From: Aldrovandia affinis
Lineage: Eukaryota > Chordata > Actinopteri > Notacanthiformes > Halosauridae
DNA: 64,000 nucleotides
Direction: 5' to 3'
NCBI GenBank assembly: GCA_029706075.1
Contig: JAINUG010000015.1
Coordinates: forward strand, 7,214,154 to 7,278,153
Shown one piece after another: positions 1 through 24,482 of the stretch (its first letter is position 1; each line of letters starts with the position of its first letter). Below the pieces are notes generated by a model. That model was not told the origin of the DNA and ran no database searches. It saw only the letters and a list, made by a program, of their open reading frames with translations. The translations under genes and the position numbers were made by a program.

Positions 1-102
1 GACTTGATGACAGTATTACATAAGGCATGTTGGTGAACACATTGATACAAAAGTAGATGGTGGTGCTTGCTCTGACCCTAACCATATTGCCTTACCTTTC
101 AG

Positions 103-3100
103 GCTATGAGTGCAGCCGTTTGTTTCATGATCAGTGGTATGTGTTCAGCCGTCTCTTTATTTCAGTCTTGAAAAGCTTGTATCGACTTGTAATGTTACTG
201 CACAAATTTTCCCTGACAGACACGCACATGGACAAATACGAAAACAACAGGTTTTTTTAATGATAAAATGTTTCGAAACCCGCGTCTCTACCAGACCGGC
301 CCTGGTCGTCAGCCCCGATTGGAGGCGGCATTTGGCTGTCCGCCTCCGGGGGAGGGGGGAGGGTGAGCCGGCACGAGTCCGTCGAGGAGAAGGTTAAAGG
401 CGTCCGTGGAAGAATTTCCGTCTCGGAAGAGGCGGGAACAATCGGCCAGGAATGTGTGTCTCGCTCCCGGAGGACGGGCGGCGGACTCGTGGGGGTGGGG
501 AATTGAAATAAATAGAGGGTACAATTGGCAACCAATTTGGGAGAAAATTTGTTTTTATTAACCATTGAAATAAAAATAAAAAAATAAAAATTTAAGATAA
601 AAGTGAGCTCCTGTTGAATATGTGCCCTGATTTGGGCGTTTGGCAGTGCAGAGTGGGGGAGGACAGTGTTGTGTCTCAGTGGGGTGAGCGGTATCTGGTG
701 TTCGTCCACAGCCTCAGTAGAGCTGAATCGGGATTTCTGCGAGCAGCTGGACGGCTTGGTTGGCCCTCAGCTCACCTTGCTGGCCTCGGACATATGTGAG
801 CAGTACAACATCAACCGCCGGATATCGGGGTCAGTACTAATCCCGTGACCTTGCTCGCATTGTCAGAATGACAAGTAGAATGCTTCACAATACCAAATCA
901 TGCCACCATAGATATGGCCTCGTATTATAAATAAACAAAATCCCGCAACCTATCGAGCCTGCACTCCCAAATGACACCAGATTGCTGTGGATTAGCAGGG
1001 CCTCTCAAGGTCTGTCGTCAAAGAAGATTTGACTGTCACGTTTCGTCAACGGCACCAACAAGGACCTGAATGAGTAGTGCCGACTAAAACGACTGCGTGC
1101 CGTTTAACGGCATCGGGCCCCGCTGCATCTGCGGAGAGTTGCTGACGCAGCAGTTCAGGAGGATCGTTGCTTTCAGGGGCTCAATTATTGATGCCTTTGT
1201 TTCATTGTCACTAACGCTCCTACTTAGAGCGGGCTCACCTTACTTATTAAGTCTGTCTGAAAATTTAATGTACGTGCCATCCTCCGCTGATAACGAACTG
1301 ACATGATGAACCCATGGGTGAGGCAGAGAGATGGTACAGTTTGGGTTCATGTGATTTTGAAGCACCGCTGTTTATACATGTTGCCATGGGAGACGCTTTA
1401 AATTTGCTCGTTTTTGCGCGTTACACTTTAATCGTGCCGTGGTGCGACAGTCACTCGATAGTGCACGTCAGGATGGATGTCATAAAACTTTCAGCTGCCT
1501 CTCTACAATAATGGCAGCGATCAGCCTGTGGGGCAGGAGCTCATCCATAATGCAGCGCCGTACAGCAGACCACAGTGCCCAGGACAACTTTAATTTGTTG
1601 ACTTTCATTTGTGCGCCACTTCGCAATACTTCACCTTTGGCTTTATCAGTGCATTTGGTCATCAGGGATGCACATTGCTGTGCATGTCTGAGTTTAAAAT
1701 AGACTTAATCTGGATGTGCTGCACGTACTTAAGCATTGAGGCAGAATTGGGAAAATACATCTTCAGCATCATGGGAAAATTACTTTTGGTAGATGTGTAA
1801 TGCACGGCTGAGTGAGTGCACGCCTTCTATGTCTTACGTGGTAAAGATGCACGTAGCTGTAGGTGATCTCGGGGCCATTTCTCCTAAGTGAGAAGGCGCC
1901 ATCAGATAAGTGAACCCAGCTGAACCCTGACTAGGAGATGGGCCGGATGTAACGCCGAGCTCACGACGTTTTGTTGGACAAGGCTCTGGGCTGACCCCTC
2001 TCGCTGCACACAGGCCGGACAAAGAGCCCCAGTTCAAGTTCATCTACTTCAACCACATGAACCTGGCAGAGAAGAGCACCATCCACATGCGCAAGACGGC
2101 CAGCGTGTCCCTGACCTCCGTCCACCCCGACCTCATGAAGATCCTGGGGGACATCAACTGCGACTTTGCGCGGTAAGCCCTGGGAACGAGGCGCGTGTCC
2201 CACACCGAGCTCCAGGACTGTTGCATTCAAGCATTCATGTTCCCGTGCTGCTCTTTGTACCGCCCTGTAGGGTCGACGAAGACGAGGAAATCATTGTGAA
2301 GGCGATGACCGACTACTGGGTCGTTGGCAAGAAGTCTGACCAGAGGGAACTGTACGTCATTTTGAATCAGAAGAACGCCAATTTGATCGAAGTGAACGGT
2401 ATGTCAGCATTTTCAGTATTAATGAAATTAACTGTCTAATAATAATAGGAATTAAAATAATAATAATAATTGTGATTATTATTATTATAACTTGTGTAGC
2501 ACTTTTCATACTCTTGTTTGCAACCCAAAGTCCCACAGATGAGCACAACATACATATAAATAAAAGTAAATACAATACAGAAAAGATGCAAGGCAATACA
2601 CAAATATATATATATATATATATATTATTTAAAAAAATTATCTTAAAAATATTTAAGAAAATACAAAAAAAAAAAAAAAATAAAAATAATAATAATCTGA
2701 ATAAAATCCTGAGCTGGAACTCATGCATGTACAACTGGATAAGTAGGTAAAGAATGAATGAGTTTTCGTGGAGTTGCTATTTGGACCGTATATAACGTGA
2801 TGGAGCCCTCCCAGCCAGTATGTGTTGACATTCTAGCATGTCATTATTGTAGCAGGCTGTGTTCAGTGTCCTTCACTGCCCCTTGTTCCTACATGATTTA
2901 GAGGGATACGCCACCCCGTCGAATTACACCAGGTCTCAATTTCCCCTCCAGTCCAGCTGTAGCTACCAGATCTTCCCATTACCCAACAGGGCTCTATGGC
3001 AGGGCTGGGGTCAGTTCCAAATTGAATTGCAATTATGTGGTCAATTCCAGCTCGTATGTGATTAAATGAATTTAAAGTTGAGAGTTGAATTTGACGCTTG

Positions 3101-3355
3101 AGTGACTGATCACGTCCATTTAATTACAATATCATAATTACAATATCCTTTAAATATCTTCAAACATTTAAATCCTGTTACTTACTACAGTGTCTTCCTG
3201 TTACTACTGCTAGACTATGCACAAGGGTCATTACAGATTTTGTTGAGGAAGAATGGGAACAAAACAAAAGGGTTAAGAAAGGGGGAAAGGGGAACTGCTC
3301 AGTTATAACTTGTCAATATTTCACTGAATAATTTCTATATACAGGTATGTATATG

Positions 3356-3388
<33 letters not shown>

Positions 3389-3713
3389 ATATAATATAAA
3401 TAAATATATTGATTGATTGGAATTTAAGGGAAATGGATAGGTAGAAATGCTGGAAATGAGAATAAGGACACAAAGTAAGTAGAATTGATAAGGTTTGGTA
3501 TAGGTTTGATTTGGAAGGGAAATGAATGAACTGAAATTGTGGAATTGATCCCAATTCTGTTCTGTAGACCACAAAACTACATTTCACTCATGCAAAACTG
3601 ACTGGTATTTGAGTGCCCAACAGTATTTGAGTGTGGTTGTTTGTTTTTGTCTCACAGAAGAAGTCAAGAGACTCTGCGCAACGCAATTCAATAATATTTT
3701 CTTCTTGGATTAA
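103..3713 (+). CDS. ccz1: CCZ1 vacuolar fusion protein homolog, 3' part (last five exons)
   Basis: CCZ1 pairs with MON1 to form the guanine-nucleotide exchange factor that loads Rab7 on late endosomes and lysosomes. Five exons are seen: 103-136, 712-829, 2014-2172, 2271-2398 and 3658-3713 (stop 3711-3713). All have AG/GT borders and matching phases, and they give 164 residues, about the last third of a protein of roughly 480. The translation follows human CCZ1 closely: MSAAVCFMI, then GPQLTLLASDICEQ, FKFIYFNHMNLAEKST, AMTDYWVVGKKSDQREL, and the ending FNNIFFLD. The 5' exons lie left of the window. The gene is tail-to-tail with rsph10b. Its introns hold a SINE (265-560) and simple AT and CA repeats. 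I see no damage. The identification is firm; exon limits are by eye. Confidence 0.95.
265..560 (+). repeat. tRNA-derived SINE, unnamed family B, copy 1
   Basis: This copy has a truncated head with a B-box-like stretch (tttcgaaacccg), a GC-rich middle containing a run of G, and the family 3' end 'aatagagggtacaattggc' followed by an A/T-rich tail. The same body and tail recur at 17195, 36757, 44008, 53243 and 60866. It lies in a ccz1 intron. Confidence 0.75.
2590..2705. repeat. AT-rich simple repeats
   Basis: A TA dinucleotide run near 2605-2625, a poly-A run near 2667-2683 and AAT repeats lie in the last ccz1 intron. A second TA/TG run lies at about 3350-3400 in the same intron. There is no coding signal. 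Confidence 0.8.
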
Positions 3714-5608
3714 AAGGGGACACTGGAATAGATTGAGATGACTTGAAAGAGCTAAGAACTGTTTCTACAACACTATTTAAGAACTGGCGACTATGCTGAT
3801 GGCAAAGACAGCATAATTTGTAATGCAATAATTGCATTGTAAAAAAAGAATCGCATCATGCAATTTTTTAGATTTTTATTAACCAACAAATTGTATTTCA
3901 TCCTTGTAATTAACTGTAATATCAGAATTTTACTGTAAATTAAACTTCATTTTTATTTTCAATTGTATATAAATGTCTCGTTTAGGTTACAATGAAATGT
4001 CAAAAGGTTTTGTTTTGTTCTGTTTTTTTCTATTATTATTTAAGGTCACATTGGCATTTAGAGCATATACATGGACATGCACAAACTTTCTTTCTTTGTT
4101 TTTGGCTTCAACTGTCCTGTTACTTTGGAATGCCATCATGTCAACAATATTTGGTTTGTAAACGACCCAAACTTAAATAAACTGAGATATTCTAATTTTC
4201 CTTTGTGTGACTTGGTTGCCATGTTTCTGCTACTCAGATTCAGTGCAGTTGTTTTCATTGTCATTTTTAGAAATAATGTTCTTCCAAATACATATCTTAT
4301 TGCTTTCAGATGCTTTGCAGATGCACAAACAGATGGTATATCATTATTACTGAACACATGTATTTTTAATGTTGATAAAAAATAAGTCTCATCACAAATT
4401 GTTGCCTTGGTGAATCCAGCTAACTTTATCAACACCAATTAGCTTGCAAGGTATATTGACAATGTATTGCTTTGCTTTTCAGAAGATCAAATTAACAGTC
4501 AAATGAGGAACAAAAACATCTTGCGAGTTTTTTGTTTTTAATTGTTAAAAGGATGGTGTTCCATTTCCTAGTAATAATGCCCATCCCATGATTGGCACTG
4601 AGTGTTTTCAATGTTCTGAAATTAAAAATTATATATATAAAAATTGAATAAAAACAATAAAATAAAAACATGTATTCAATTGTACTCTGTTGCCTAGCAG
4701 GGCACCCTAACAATGTATGCTTTTTAGAATTGCCTCATAAACGCACTGAATAAATAATGGCAAAATTCCATGGAGATGATGCCCATTATTACATTAAAAT
4801 AATTGTAATATTTTATTACTATAATATGCCACTCACTGCTTTCACATGAAGTCCCTATGTCTTTCAAAAAATAATTTCAACCAGATTTAAACATAATCAG
4901 TCTAATTCAATCTGCTGCAGCTGACATTTATGCAGTCAAATGTGTATGAACAAGCAGATTTCTTTAGCAATTCTAGGTATGAACACTGTCCCAGCACACG
5001 ACAATCTCTTGTGATAATTTAGAGATTTGTTCAAATAAATGGAATGCTTCTGTGGGTTCAACATGAACACATTTACAATGTAAATGTAAAACACAAAAGA
5101 GCAGAAGTTCATTAACATGGACGTTGGGCTACGTACGGTTTTATCTTGTGTAACACAATTTACTACACTGAACGCTGTTAGTTTTTTTCATTTTAAGGTT
5201 TATATCAATCATAATTTACAAGTTCCTTGTTAAGCCCTTAAAGTTTGACCAGTAAGCTGAACTGAAAGCCATTATTCTGAAGTATAGCTGCAAGTCAGCA
5301 ACTAAATGTAAATGTTTCATAATAAGTCGATAGAAAACCTTGACAATTGCTATACTGTGCTAAAACATGCAAAGTTATTTCATTATGTGAAATGATTTAC
5401 TGTCTGACAGCATTGATATAAAAAGGGATGGGCTTTTGTGCGTGGGGTATGGTATACACCTCTCTACCTCTTCTTCTTTGTCCCGCTGGCAGTGCGGGAT
5501 AGCTTCGGATTGGTGACGCAGCTGGCAGAGGCCCCAGGGGTGGGGAGGAACGCCGGCGACCTGGGGGGGTGCTGGGGGTTGTCCCCCTGGGCGTTGTCCC
5601 CCTGGGCG
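3714..5608. other. Convergent intergenic region, ccz1 to rsph10b
   Basis: This AT-rich stretch lies between the stop codons of two genes that face each other. It should hold both 3' untranslated regions; AATAAA-like strings occur on both strands, but I cannot choose the true sites. The short open frames here have no recognisable protein. Nothing else is seen. Confidence 0.6.
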
Positions 5609-16399
<10,791 letters not shown>

Positions 16400-17194
16400 C
16401 ACTTTCTGTTGTTCAACAGGCTGCCACGGGCACCCACCACATAGCAACCAAATGTCAGTCTGTTTGCATCGGTCGTTAAGGAGTGTGTACGGAATCTCGA
16501 ACGTGTCAAAATATAACATTTTGTCTCGTTAGTGGTGAAAGTAGTTGGAAGTGAGATAGCGAACTGTTAAATACAATTTGACAGTCGATGTACAGAATGT
16601 TTCTGCCTGCCGAGTTGCCTCATGTCATATTCAAGACATTGGTAAATTATTGTATGACCAATCGGTTTCATGTCTGTTAAATACATTTCTTTAAAGATCA
16701 CGCCATTGCATTATTCGCTCGCTCATCACTTCCTTCCAGCCATACCCTCAGTGTAGTTCATCTGGCAAAAGCAACATATTACTACAGGCACATTTTCAGC
16801 TGTATGCATTTAAAAGTGCTGGCATAGTATGTGGATTCAAGTAAATGCCATTAGGCAGGGAATCTGGCAGGAGCTTTATGACTAACATGCTTAAGTAACA
16901 TCACTTTTCTTTTACATCAGCTATTTATGGGAAGATCATTTTCACAGCAGCCTCACTTTGGTTGTCTCTCGGTGTCTTATTTAAAAATTAAAAGGTGACC
17001 ATGTTAAATAACCCCATAATCGCAAATACTTTATTGAGCATTTTACAAAACAAAATGTAAGTAAAGCATACAAATGAAACACTGACATTGTTCAAACATA
17101 ATGTGAATGTATTGCAACATTAACATAAAATCAAAAAAGTTTTAAAAGATTCTTAAATAAAATACTTATTTTTATTAATGTTTTTTTCTGTTTT

Positions 17195-17510
17195 TCTCTC
17201 TCAATTTGGTGGCCAATTATACCCTCTATTAATTAAATTACCCTCCCCATGAGCCCGCCACCTGCAACTATGGGACCAGCTGCTACCCTGGGACTGGTAG
17301 TGATGAGGGCGAGTGAACCGCCACCTTCAAGATGGGCCCCGCCGAGCCGTCAACCGTGAATCCGATGCACACAGGGAAGCTTTCTGTACCTGCAGCGAGC
17401 TTATGGCGGCTTCCTCCCCCTCTCCCCGACAGCAAATTGTCCCCCGGGCTCGGCCGCAGTGGGAAACCTGCACTCCGGGCAAGTACCAGTTGAGCCATCC
17501 GGGGACAATA
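17195..17510 (-). repeat. SINE family B, copy 2 (reverse)
   Basis: Read on the minus strand, it starts with a tRNA-like head and GC-rich body. It ends in 'aatagagggtataattggcc' followed by 'accaaattgagag', the same 3' end as the other five copies. Confidence 0.75.
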
Positions 17511-17606
17511 AAACAAAACATTTTAACAAAAACAAACTGAAATAACTTGTTATGATACTTGCTATAATATCGTAGCAAGACAGTATTTGCTATATACAAA
17601 TTATGT

Positions 17607-17612
17607 TTTATT
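17607..17612 (-). terminator. Likely pms2 polyadenylation signal
   Basis: AATAAA on the minus strand, about 135 bp downstream of the pms2 stop codon. It was chosen on position and consensus only. Confidence 0.5.
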
Positions 17613-17745
17613 TAGTTAATGTACTATGGTTTATGTGATAATCTGGTTCAGTTGCATGATTATTAAAATGTCATGCCTTCTCTCTGAATTGACAGCAGTC
17701 CACAGTTGAGTCTCGTTTGAAAGTCACACACTACTAGTGTGAGCT

Positions 17746-20700
17746 TTAATCCTGTGAGAGCATGTCAAGGTTAGCCAGGTGTCTCATAGTTGGCCTGCCA
17801 TGTGGACAGTTCCACGGCTGCTCAATATCCCCCATATGCCCCAGCAGCTTCTTCATTTCACTGGTGCTCAGAGGAGTACCTATCATCACCTGATGGGGAG
17901 AAAGGCATGTTTCAACGACACTTCCACAACGATACTACATAAACATGGAAAAAAACATTGCTAGCTTATTCAGCCATTACTTAAATGCAGGTACTAACTG
18001 CGCGAACATCAAGGCTGATACACACTCATTTTATAACAAACTGCAGTTGTGGTAGCACTGTGAACATTATGTCCAACAGAAAATAAATTGGTCCTAATCT
18101 TTCTGAACCCAGCACCACTCATCTTGTTTCAATAACTGCCATGATTATTTGTAATGGTACTCTCACCGATTTACGACATGCCCTGGAGGCAAACATCTGC
18201 CTAACACGAGAAGGCCGGCACATGACCCCTGGACTGTCGCTCAGCATAAATATCATCTCCTCAATGTCACTAGGGCCAAAGGTCCAGTTTTTGCTAGTGG
18301 GCAGGGACACCAGCTTCACTCTTTCCATGACTTGGGCTGAAAAGCAAAGCATCACACGTTATGAACACGCTAGCCAACAAAACGCATGAATGAAGATTGC
18401 AATGCTGTACTCTAGACTGCAAGGGGCTCTGTTGCGGCAACGGTTGGAGTTCCCTACCTTCTTCGTCAATGATGAAATCAAAGCCGTTTTTTTGGAAGAT
18501 TTCCAAGTTTTCAATCAATACAGTCTCACTGACTGCTGGGAGGTGTAGTTTCTGTGGACTAAAAAGAAGTACCATTACAAAAATCCTCCACCAAAACAAA
18601 TGGATCAAACGGATCACCCCCACCGTGCTACCCCCCCCCAAAAAAGTATACAATTTCTCACGCTATGAGCCTCTGCCCTTGTAAGACCGTGTTCTGTTGC
18701 AGCATCTCAAAGTTGTACTTCTCATCTGTGGCATGTTGGTCAATAATGAAAATGTCAGACTTCAGCTTGGCGATGATGAAGCCCATGTTAAATTGTCCAA
18801 TGATCTCCATCTCCTTAAACATGTCCTTGCTGTTGGAAAGAGGAATGGCATGAAACACTGCTGAAGGACAAAAATCATGTCAGAATTTCAAACATTCGCA
18901 TGGTATTTCATGTTGGTAAGGATGCTTTAAAAAAATTTTTTTATAAAACATACCAGAAGTACACTTGTCATAGGTGTAAAATGCAAGTAAGTGTGAGATC
19001 ACGAGAGACAACTTTCAATCCTTCATAAACGGTCACTCTATTTATTATTTTACTGAAGTGAAAGAATTAATTAATTATAATTAACTGTAAACAAGTAAGT
19101 CCATGTGCATAAGTCATTAACTGGCAAGGTTCTCAAAAGGTGTATTTTATACATACCAGAAGTACACTTGTCATAGGTGTAAAATGCAGTTAAGTGTGAG
19201 ATTACCAGGGACAACTTTAAATCCTTCATAAACGGTCACTGTATTTATTATTTTACTGAAGTGAAAGAATGACAAGTAAGTCCATGTGCATAACTCAATA
19301 ACTGGCAAGGTTCTTAAAAGGTGTATTCATGTGTACATGTGTGTCACAAAGCAAAATAACCAGCAACTGAATAACTGTTTTACATAGTGACACTGTCCCA
19401 AGGTAATCAAAGTACCTGATCTCCTTCTTAAGCTCATCCTCGGCGCTCTGGTTCTCTCCAGGGCTGATCTTGGCTCTGAATCGCCTATATTTCAGCCCTT
19501 CTTCCGCCCTCTCCTTTTCTTGTTTCTGCAGCCTGGCTACAAGGTCGGGCAGAGAGAAGTGCACAGGAACAGTCCTCTTCCGCATTTGGATAGGGGCGTC
19601 CACTTTCGATCTGGTGGAAGGGGCCTGGACACCTGAATCTGACTGAGCCGTGCTGATTGTGGACAGGCGCTCATCGAGCCTCGCTCTCTTGGACCCAGGA
19701 CTCGAGCTGCTGTCCCCAGGAGATGGCGAAGGCTCAAGGTTTTTCCGCTCAGAAAGTTCACCAGGTTCATGAGCTTCGTCCCACTGTCCGTCTGCGCTCT
19801 CACTTTTTATCCTGGGTTCAACCTCCACTGTATCCGGGGTACTGAACTCTGATGCAGTACCGCACACGCTCTCTGGGGTCCACGTGGATGAGCTGTGCTC
19901 TGACACGACGCTTCCTCTCCCAGAGTCTAGGTCACTGTCCGCTTTCCCTTCCCCCCTGTTCTCCTCTGACACCGGCACCTTCATAGGTGAACATTTCAAT
20001 GTTTGTGAATGTTTGAAAAGGGATTGTATAGTCGGCCTACTGGTGGTGGTGGTGGTGGTGCTGCTGCTGCTGCTTTCAGGGCTGCTGAAAAAGCAATGTA
20101 GCTTCTTCTGAGCTGGGCCTTCGTGATTGACTTTGCTGCTGTTTTCCCTGGTGCCCTCACCTGGTGTCTGGCGCAATGAGAATGCAGCCCTCAACCCAGC
20201 TAGGTTTAGTGATGACTTTGTGTGCAAAAGAGAAGGTTCCGGAATATCTTCGGCTTCGAGAGCAGCTCTAGAAATGTTTTCTACAGAAGTAGAAGGATTG
20301 ACTGTCCTACACACATCTGGAAGATAGAGGGGAAATGTATGTGAACACACATTTTTATCAGTGTTTAACATTAGCATATAAAAAGGTTCCAAATGGGTCC
20401 TTACAAGGCATGGGCAGGGGTGGGTTGCTGAGGCTGATCTTGTTGACACCAGTTTCATACATGCTGACCAGTGTGCTCTTTAGAGTAGCCAGCAGCAGCT
20501 TCTCTTCTTGAAGGAAGACCTGACGCTTATCTGGTGTGACATTAACATCTACGCAGTCTAGGAACACAGCAGCACACAGCACATTGTCACACTGAGGGCA
20601 GCAAAACATTTGGAGTGATTTTCATATACTTATTCTTGTCATCAACACACAGAAAGTAGGAAATGTTTTTAAAAATACCTAACAGTAACCCACCAGTTCA

Positions 20701-23700
20701 ACACTGAGGAATGCTTAACACTTAAGCACGTTAAGCATCGCCAAAAGCGAGATATAGTGAGATGACATACAATACATCACAAGCTTAGTCCCTCAAAGTG
20801 AGAAATGAAACATTAGGTCTGTAGTTCAGCATTCTCTTACCTGAAGCAACACTTATGTTCAAGGCAACAAATGGATACTGATGTCTGTTAAACATGTGAT
20901 AGACTTCATTCACCAGTTTGGAGACCTACAATTAAAAGAAATCAATCAATCTTCCATTTTTCAACAGGTAAAAACACAAACCAACTGTTAAAACATTTAA
21001 TTGGAAACAATTAAGGCACTTATTTGTGTATAATTTGTGAACCTTTGATGGATCGCAGGGCCTGTTGTTGATGAAGAAGAACTGTCTGTCTGTTGCGCTC
21101 CTGCCCACACCATGATCTCCTCGGGAAACAAACCCTGAAACCCTGAAACATAAGCAGAAAGACACTTATACCTGGGGCCGTATGTACTAAGATTCTAAGA
21201 GTAGAGGTGCTGATCTAGGATAAGGTTTCCCCTGTCCATATCCTAACCATATCCATTATGAGCTAAAAGGCTAAACTGATTCTAGATCAGCACTCCTACT
21301 CTTAGAATCTTTGTACATATGGCCCCAGCTCTCTCAACATCAAAAGAAAATTGGATTAAGTCCTTTGTATAATTAATTTGTTCACCCTGTATAAACAATT
21401 AGATAATGTGTGGACACACAGTTCAGGGTTCTTAAATTTTACACAGGAGTGAATATTCTGAGAATATGAAATGTTTGGCCACTGGGTACTGAATGAAGCA
21501 GTAACCGAACTCACGTGAAGAAATTATCTGGCAATTCCATCCCTTTAAGACCATAGTCCTCTTTGATCATCTCTGTGGGAGGCTGCTGCTGAAAGGGGAT
21601 TAAACTCTGGAGCTAGGGGGGGAATACATAGGATCCGGTGTAAAATAAGAGTCCACATATTATGAGAAATTCATACAAAGTCTTAACGGACTGTGAAAGC
21701 TGAATAAACATCACTTAATAACTGACCTGCTTGGGTCCAAACACTGCTCCAATGTTGTCCTTCATGCTGTGGCTACCATTGGTACAAAGAACAGCACTGC
21801 GCTTGCCCTGGCCCACCTGGTTAGTACAGGTGATGCGCACCCCAGTGGAGATTATGCAGTACGACTGTAGGACATGTATCATCTTGGTGTATTCCTGCAA
21901 AAACATATTGCCCCACAAAATCATTTTGATGTGGGATTTTAAACAAAAATTATATAATCAAATTCCATAAAATTTTATTAAATATTCCATCATTACCAGA
22001 ACCAGATTTGCTTAGCCATTTGTTTAAATTAGGACTAATACTGTAGGCAAATTCATCAGCTAATGACAACAAAGAAAAAGACAAAAAAGGACAGCTACAA
22101 TGAAAGTATTAACCCTTTCTTATATAATTACTATGATTATTACTATATTATTAATATGACATCAACTAACTAAAAACCAATAGTATCTCATACAAAATGT
22201 TGTGTTCTTGACAACAAACTACTAATGATAATCTTTCCCCCAAAATTTGTCTAGCTACCTATTAAAAAATACATTGCATATCCTACAGCCACATTATTTT
22301 TTCAGTGAATCCTTCAGGATATAAATAATTAACTTGATTTTCAGTTTCTCAACTTTCATATTCCCATGAATAAAATGTGAACACTAACCTTTGAAACGCT
22401 GATTGTACACGTGGTAGGACACATTTAAATTGACAAAGACTTTAATAAAGGTGGCTACTGATCAGCCACTGCCTGATCTTATCTTGACAGGCAGACCAAT
22501 ACCTTCTTGATGTTGCGCTGGAACTCTTTGTGGCGCACGGGCAGAGTGGAGAAGAGCTGCTGCAGCGTAACGGTCGTGCCCTGCTGGCGAGGATGGGGGC
22601 TGCGCTGGGCCAGCTTGCCACTGTGATCAAACACCATCCGCGTGCCCACCTGAACAGACTCATGGCACGTTACCACACTCAGGTCACTGCAGAGAGGATA
22701 CAATTCACAAGGTCAAGAAAACAATGGTTCTACTGCAACAGTGATTGTTTTATGATACAGGAAGACAAATTTCACTTAAACTATTGCCTTATTTGAGCAA
22801 AGATAGAATTGACTGGGAGAAGACCTCATGCAGATCTCTGCCTTCTCAAAACTATAACTAATAAATAAACAGACACAGTGAACAGAACTAATGAGAACTT
22901 AAATTCTGATTATTTAACACAAAAAAAAATGTTGGTTATTTATGCCTCAGCAGTTCCACGGCATGAAGCTGTGTTTTATTTCCAAATGATCTAGAGCGAT
23001 AGCAGCAATGCATCTCATTGCATACATTACATTACATTACATTGCATTACATTACAGGCATTTAGCAGTTTCACATTTCTTTACATACAATCCATTTGTA
23101 CAGCTGGATATTTACTGAAGCAATCCAGGTTAAGTACCTTGCTCAAGGGTACAACGGCAGTGCCCCACCTGGGATCGAACCTGCAACCTTTGCATTACAA
23201 GCCCAGTTCCTTAACCATTATGCTAACACTGCCACCTGTACCATAAAGTACCATACAGCAAAAAAACCCTGAGTATCTTCCTTCAATCTACATCAACCCT
23301 ATGACTGAACAAGCGCCCCATTCATACAGGTTGGTAAAGTCAAGTACACCATAGCCTACCATGCAGTAATGCAGCATGAAAATGAAAGTGACAAAACATC
23401 CAAAATTGGCAATGTTTGACCTTGATTTCTTTATTCATGACAAAGCACATCCCAAAAAACAACCAATGCACAGCTGTACCTGAGGGCACATAGTGAGCTG
23501 AGGGCTTCACCTCGAAAACCAAATGTTTCCACATGAATCAGGTCAGAGAAGTTGCTCAGTTTGGAAGTGTGATGCTTCAGGGCTGTAAACAAGTAAACAC
23601 ATGCAATGTAACATTAGTGCAGCTTGAGTTACAAGCTAAATGTGTATAGTATCTGGATGATGGAGTATGAAGTACTACAATTAAATTGTTGTTACTCACT

Positions 23701-24482
23701 CAGCGCTTCAAAGTTGGCCTCCTCCACCCCCTTTCCATTATCAGACACTTCCACCAGCTCTAATCCATACTCTTTCAGCCTGATTTCTACAAAATATTGT
23801 GGTCCTAAAGTCATGGAGGTGCAACCTCAAAAATATTTGAAAATTGTACATTTTCCATTACATTAAGAAAATATAGAGATACTTAATATTACAGAAAATG
23901 TTGGTTGAAAATATCAGAGAACTGAAGATAAATGAAGAACTCAATGAAGCAGTTACTTGCCAACATTGGTAGCTCCTGCGTCTATGCTGTTTTCCACCAG
24001 TTCCTTTACAGCTGTGGCCAGGGTCAGGACAACCTGTCCAGAGCAGATCTGATGTACAGAGTGACGATCTATGGGCCTGATGGCCCGGGCTGGTTCTGAA
24101 CTGTGGGAACATAATTTAAATGCTAGTATTACGTAATGTACATTCTGCGTAAACTAGATGCTTGTTATTCTACAGCGCTGTGACAGTGCTACTGTAGCTA
24201 AATACAATAGCTATACCGTAGCTACGTTTATTAGTAACACAGTTACTTTCGCTAAACATAATGCAATAAAACATTCGAATGCACGTGCAACAATTGCCAA
24301 CTTGATAGTTAACCCTATGTCGCTGGCATTAGAAACAATACGTTGATAACGTTAGTTATAGTTATATGCTGTAACGTTGACTACCTAGTTAACTATGTGC
24401 TCCGAACGAGTTCATACTAGCTAGTTTCCATCAAGAAAAGTAGTTAACGTTAGCTAACTGCAACTCACCAAGCGTCGTTCAT
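17746..24482 (-). CDS. pms2: PMS2 mismatch repair endonuclease (MutLalpha subunit)
   Basis: PMS2 pairs with MLH1 and nicks the daughter strand in mismatch repair. Fifteen minus-strand exons: 24482-24469, 24100-23961, 23786-23700, 23582-23480, 22686-22503, 21894-21727, 21612-21515, 21142-21043, 20925-20841, 20557-20405, 20316-19416, 18829-18662, 18558-18458, 18336-18167 and 17889-17746. All phases join, giving 871 residues (human 862). GHKL ATPase motifs are present: [17 protein letters not shown] and GFRGEAL. The MutL transducer region has [17 protein letters not shown]. Exon 11 is the long, poorly conserved linker. The endonuclease metal site [14 protein letters not shown], the SRACRKS box and the C-terminal CPHGRP motif are all intact. 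Intron 2 has a GC donor. Nothing suggests loss of function. Confidence 0.97.
18945..19330. repeat. Direct tandem duplication of about 200 bp in pms2 intron 11
   Basis: The block containing 'accagaagtacacttgtcat', 'ccttcataaacggtcact' and 'actggcaaggttct' occurs twice, near 18952-19150 and 19157-19328. The copies differ by scattered substitutions and by a roughly 20-bp TAATTA-rich stretch present only in the first. Confidence 0.9.
21167..21328. mobile_element. Small inverted-repeat element (MITE) in pms2 intron 7
   Basis: The left arm 'ctggggccgtatgtac' with 'agattctaagagtag' and 'tgctgatcta' is mirrored by the right arm, which reads back as tggggccatatgtac, agattctaagagtag and tgctgatctag. 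The element is about 160 bp and has no coding capacity. Its superfamily is not certain. Confidence 0.85.
23022..23236 (-). repeat. Full-length SINE (family A), reverse
   Basis: On the minus strand it runs from a tRNA-like head ('gtgttagcataatggttaag', B box near ggttcgatccc) to 'gagcaaggtacttaacctg' and a shortened 3' end with ATTAC repeats. It lies in pms2 intron 4. Confidence 0.8.

Larger units (their letters stand above)
16400..17745. other. Intergenic: rsph10b 5' side and pms2 3' side
   Basis: This holds the presumed promoter and 5' untranslated region of rsph10b (immediately above 16399) and the 3' untranslated region of pms2. An AATAAA on the minus strand lies at 17612-17607, about 135 bp after the pms2 stop, and is a likely polyadenylation signal. 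A family B SINE fills 17195-17510. No other gene is seen. Confidence 0.6.
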
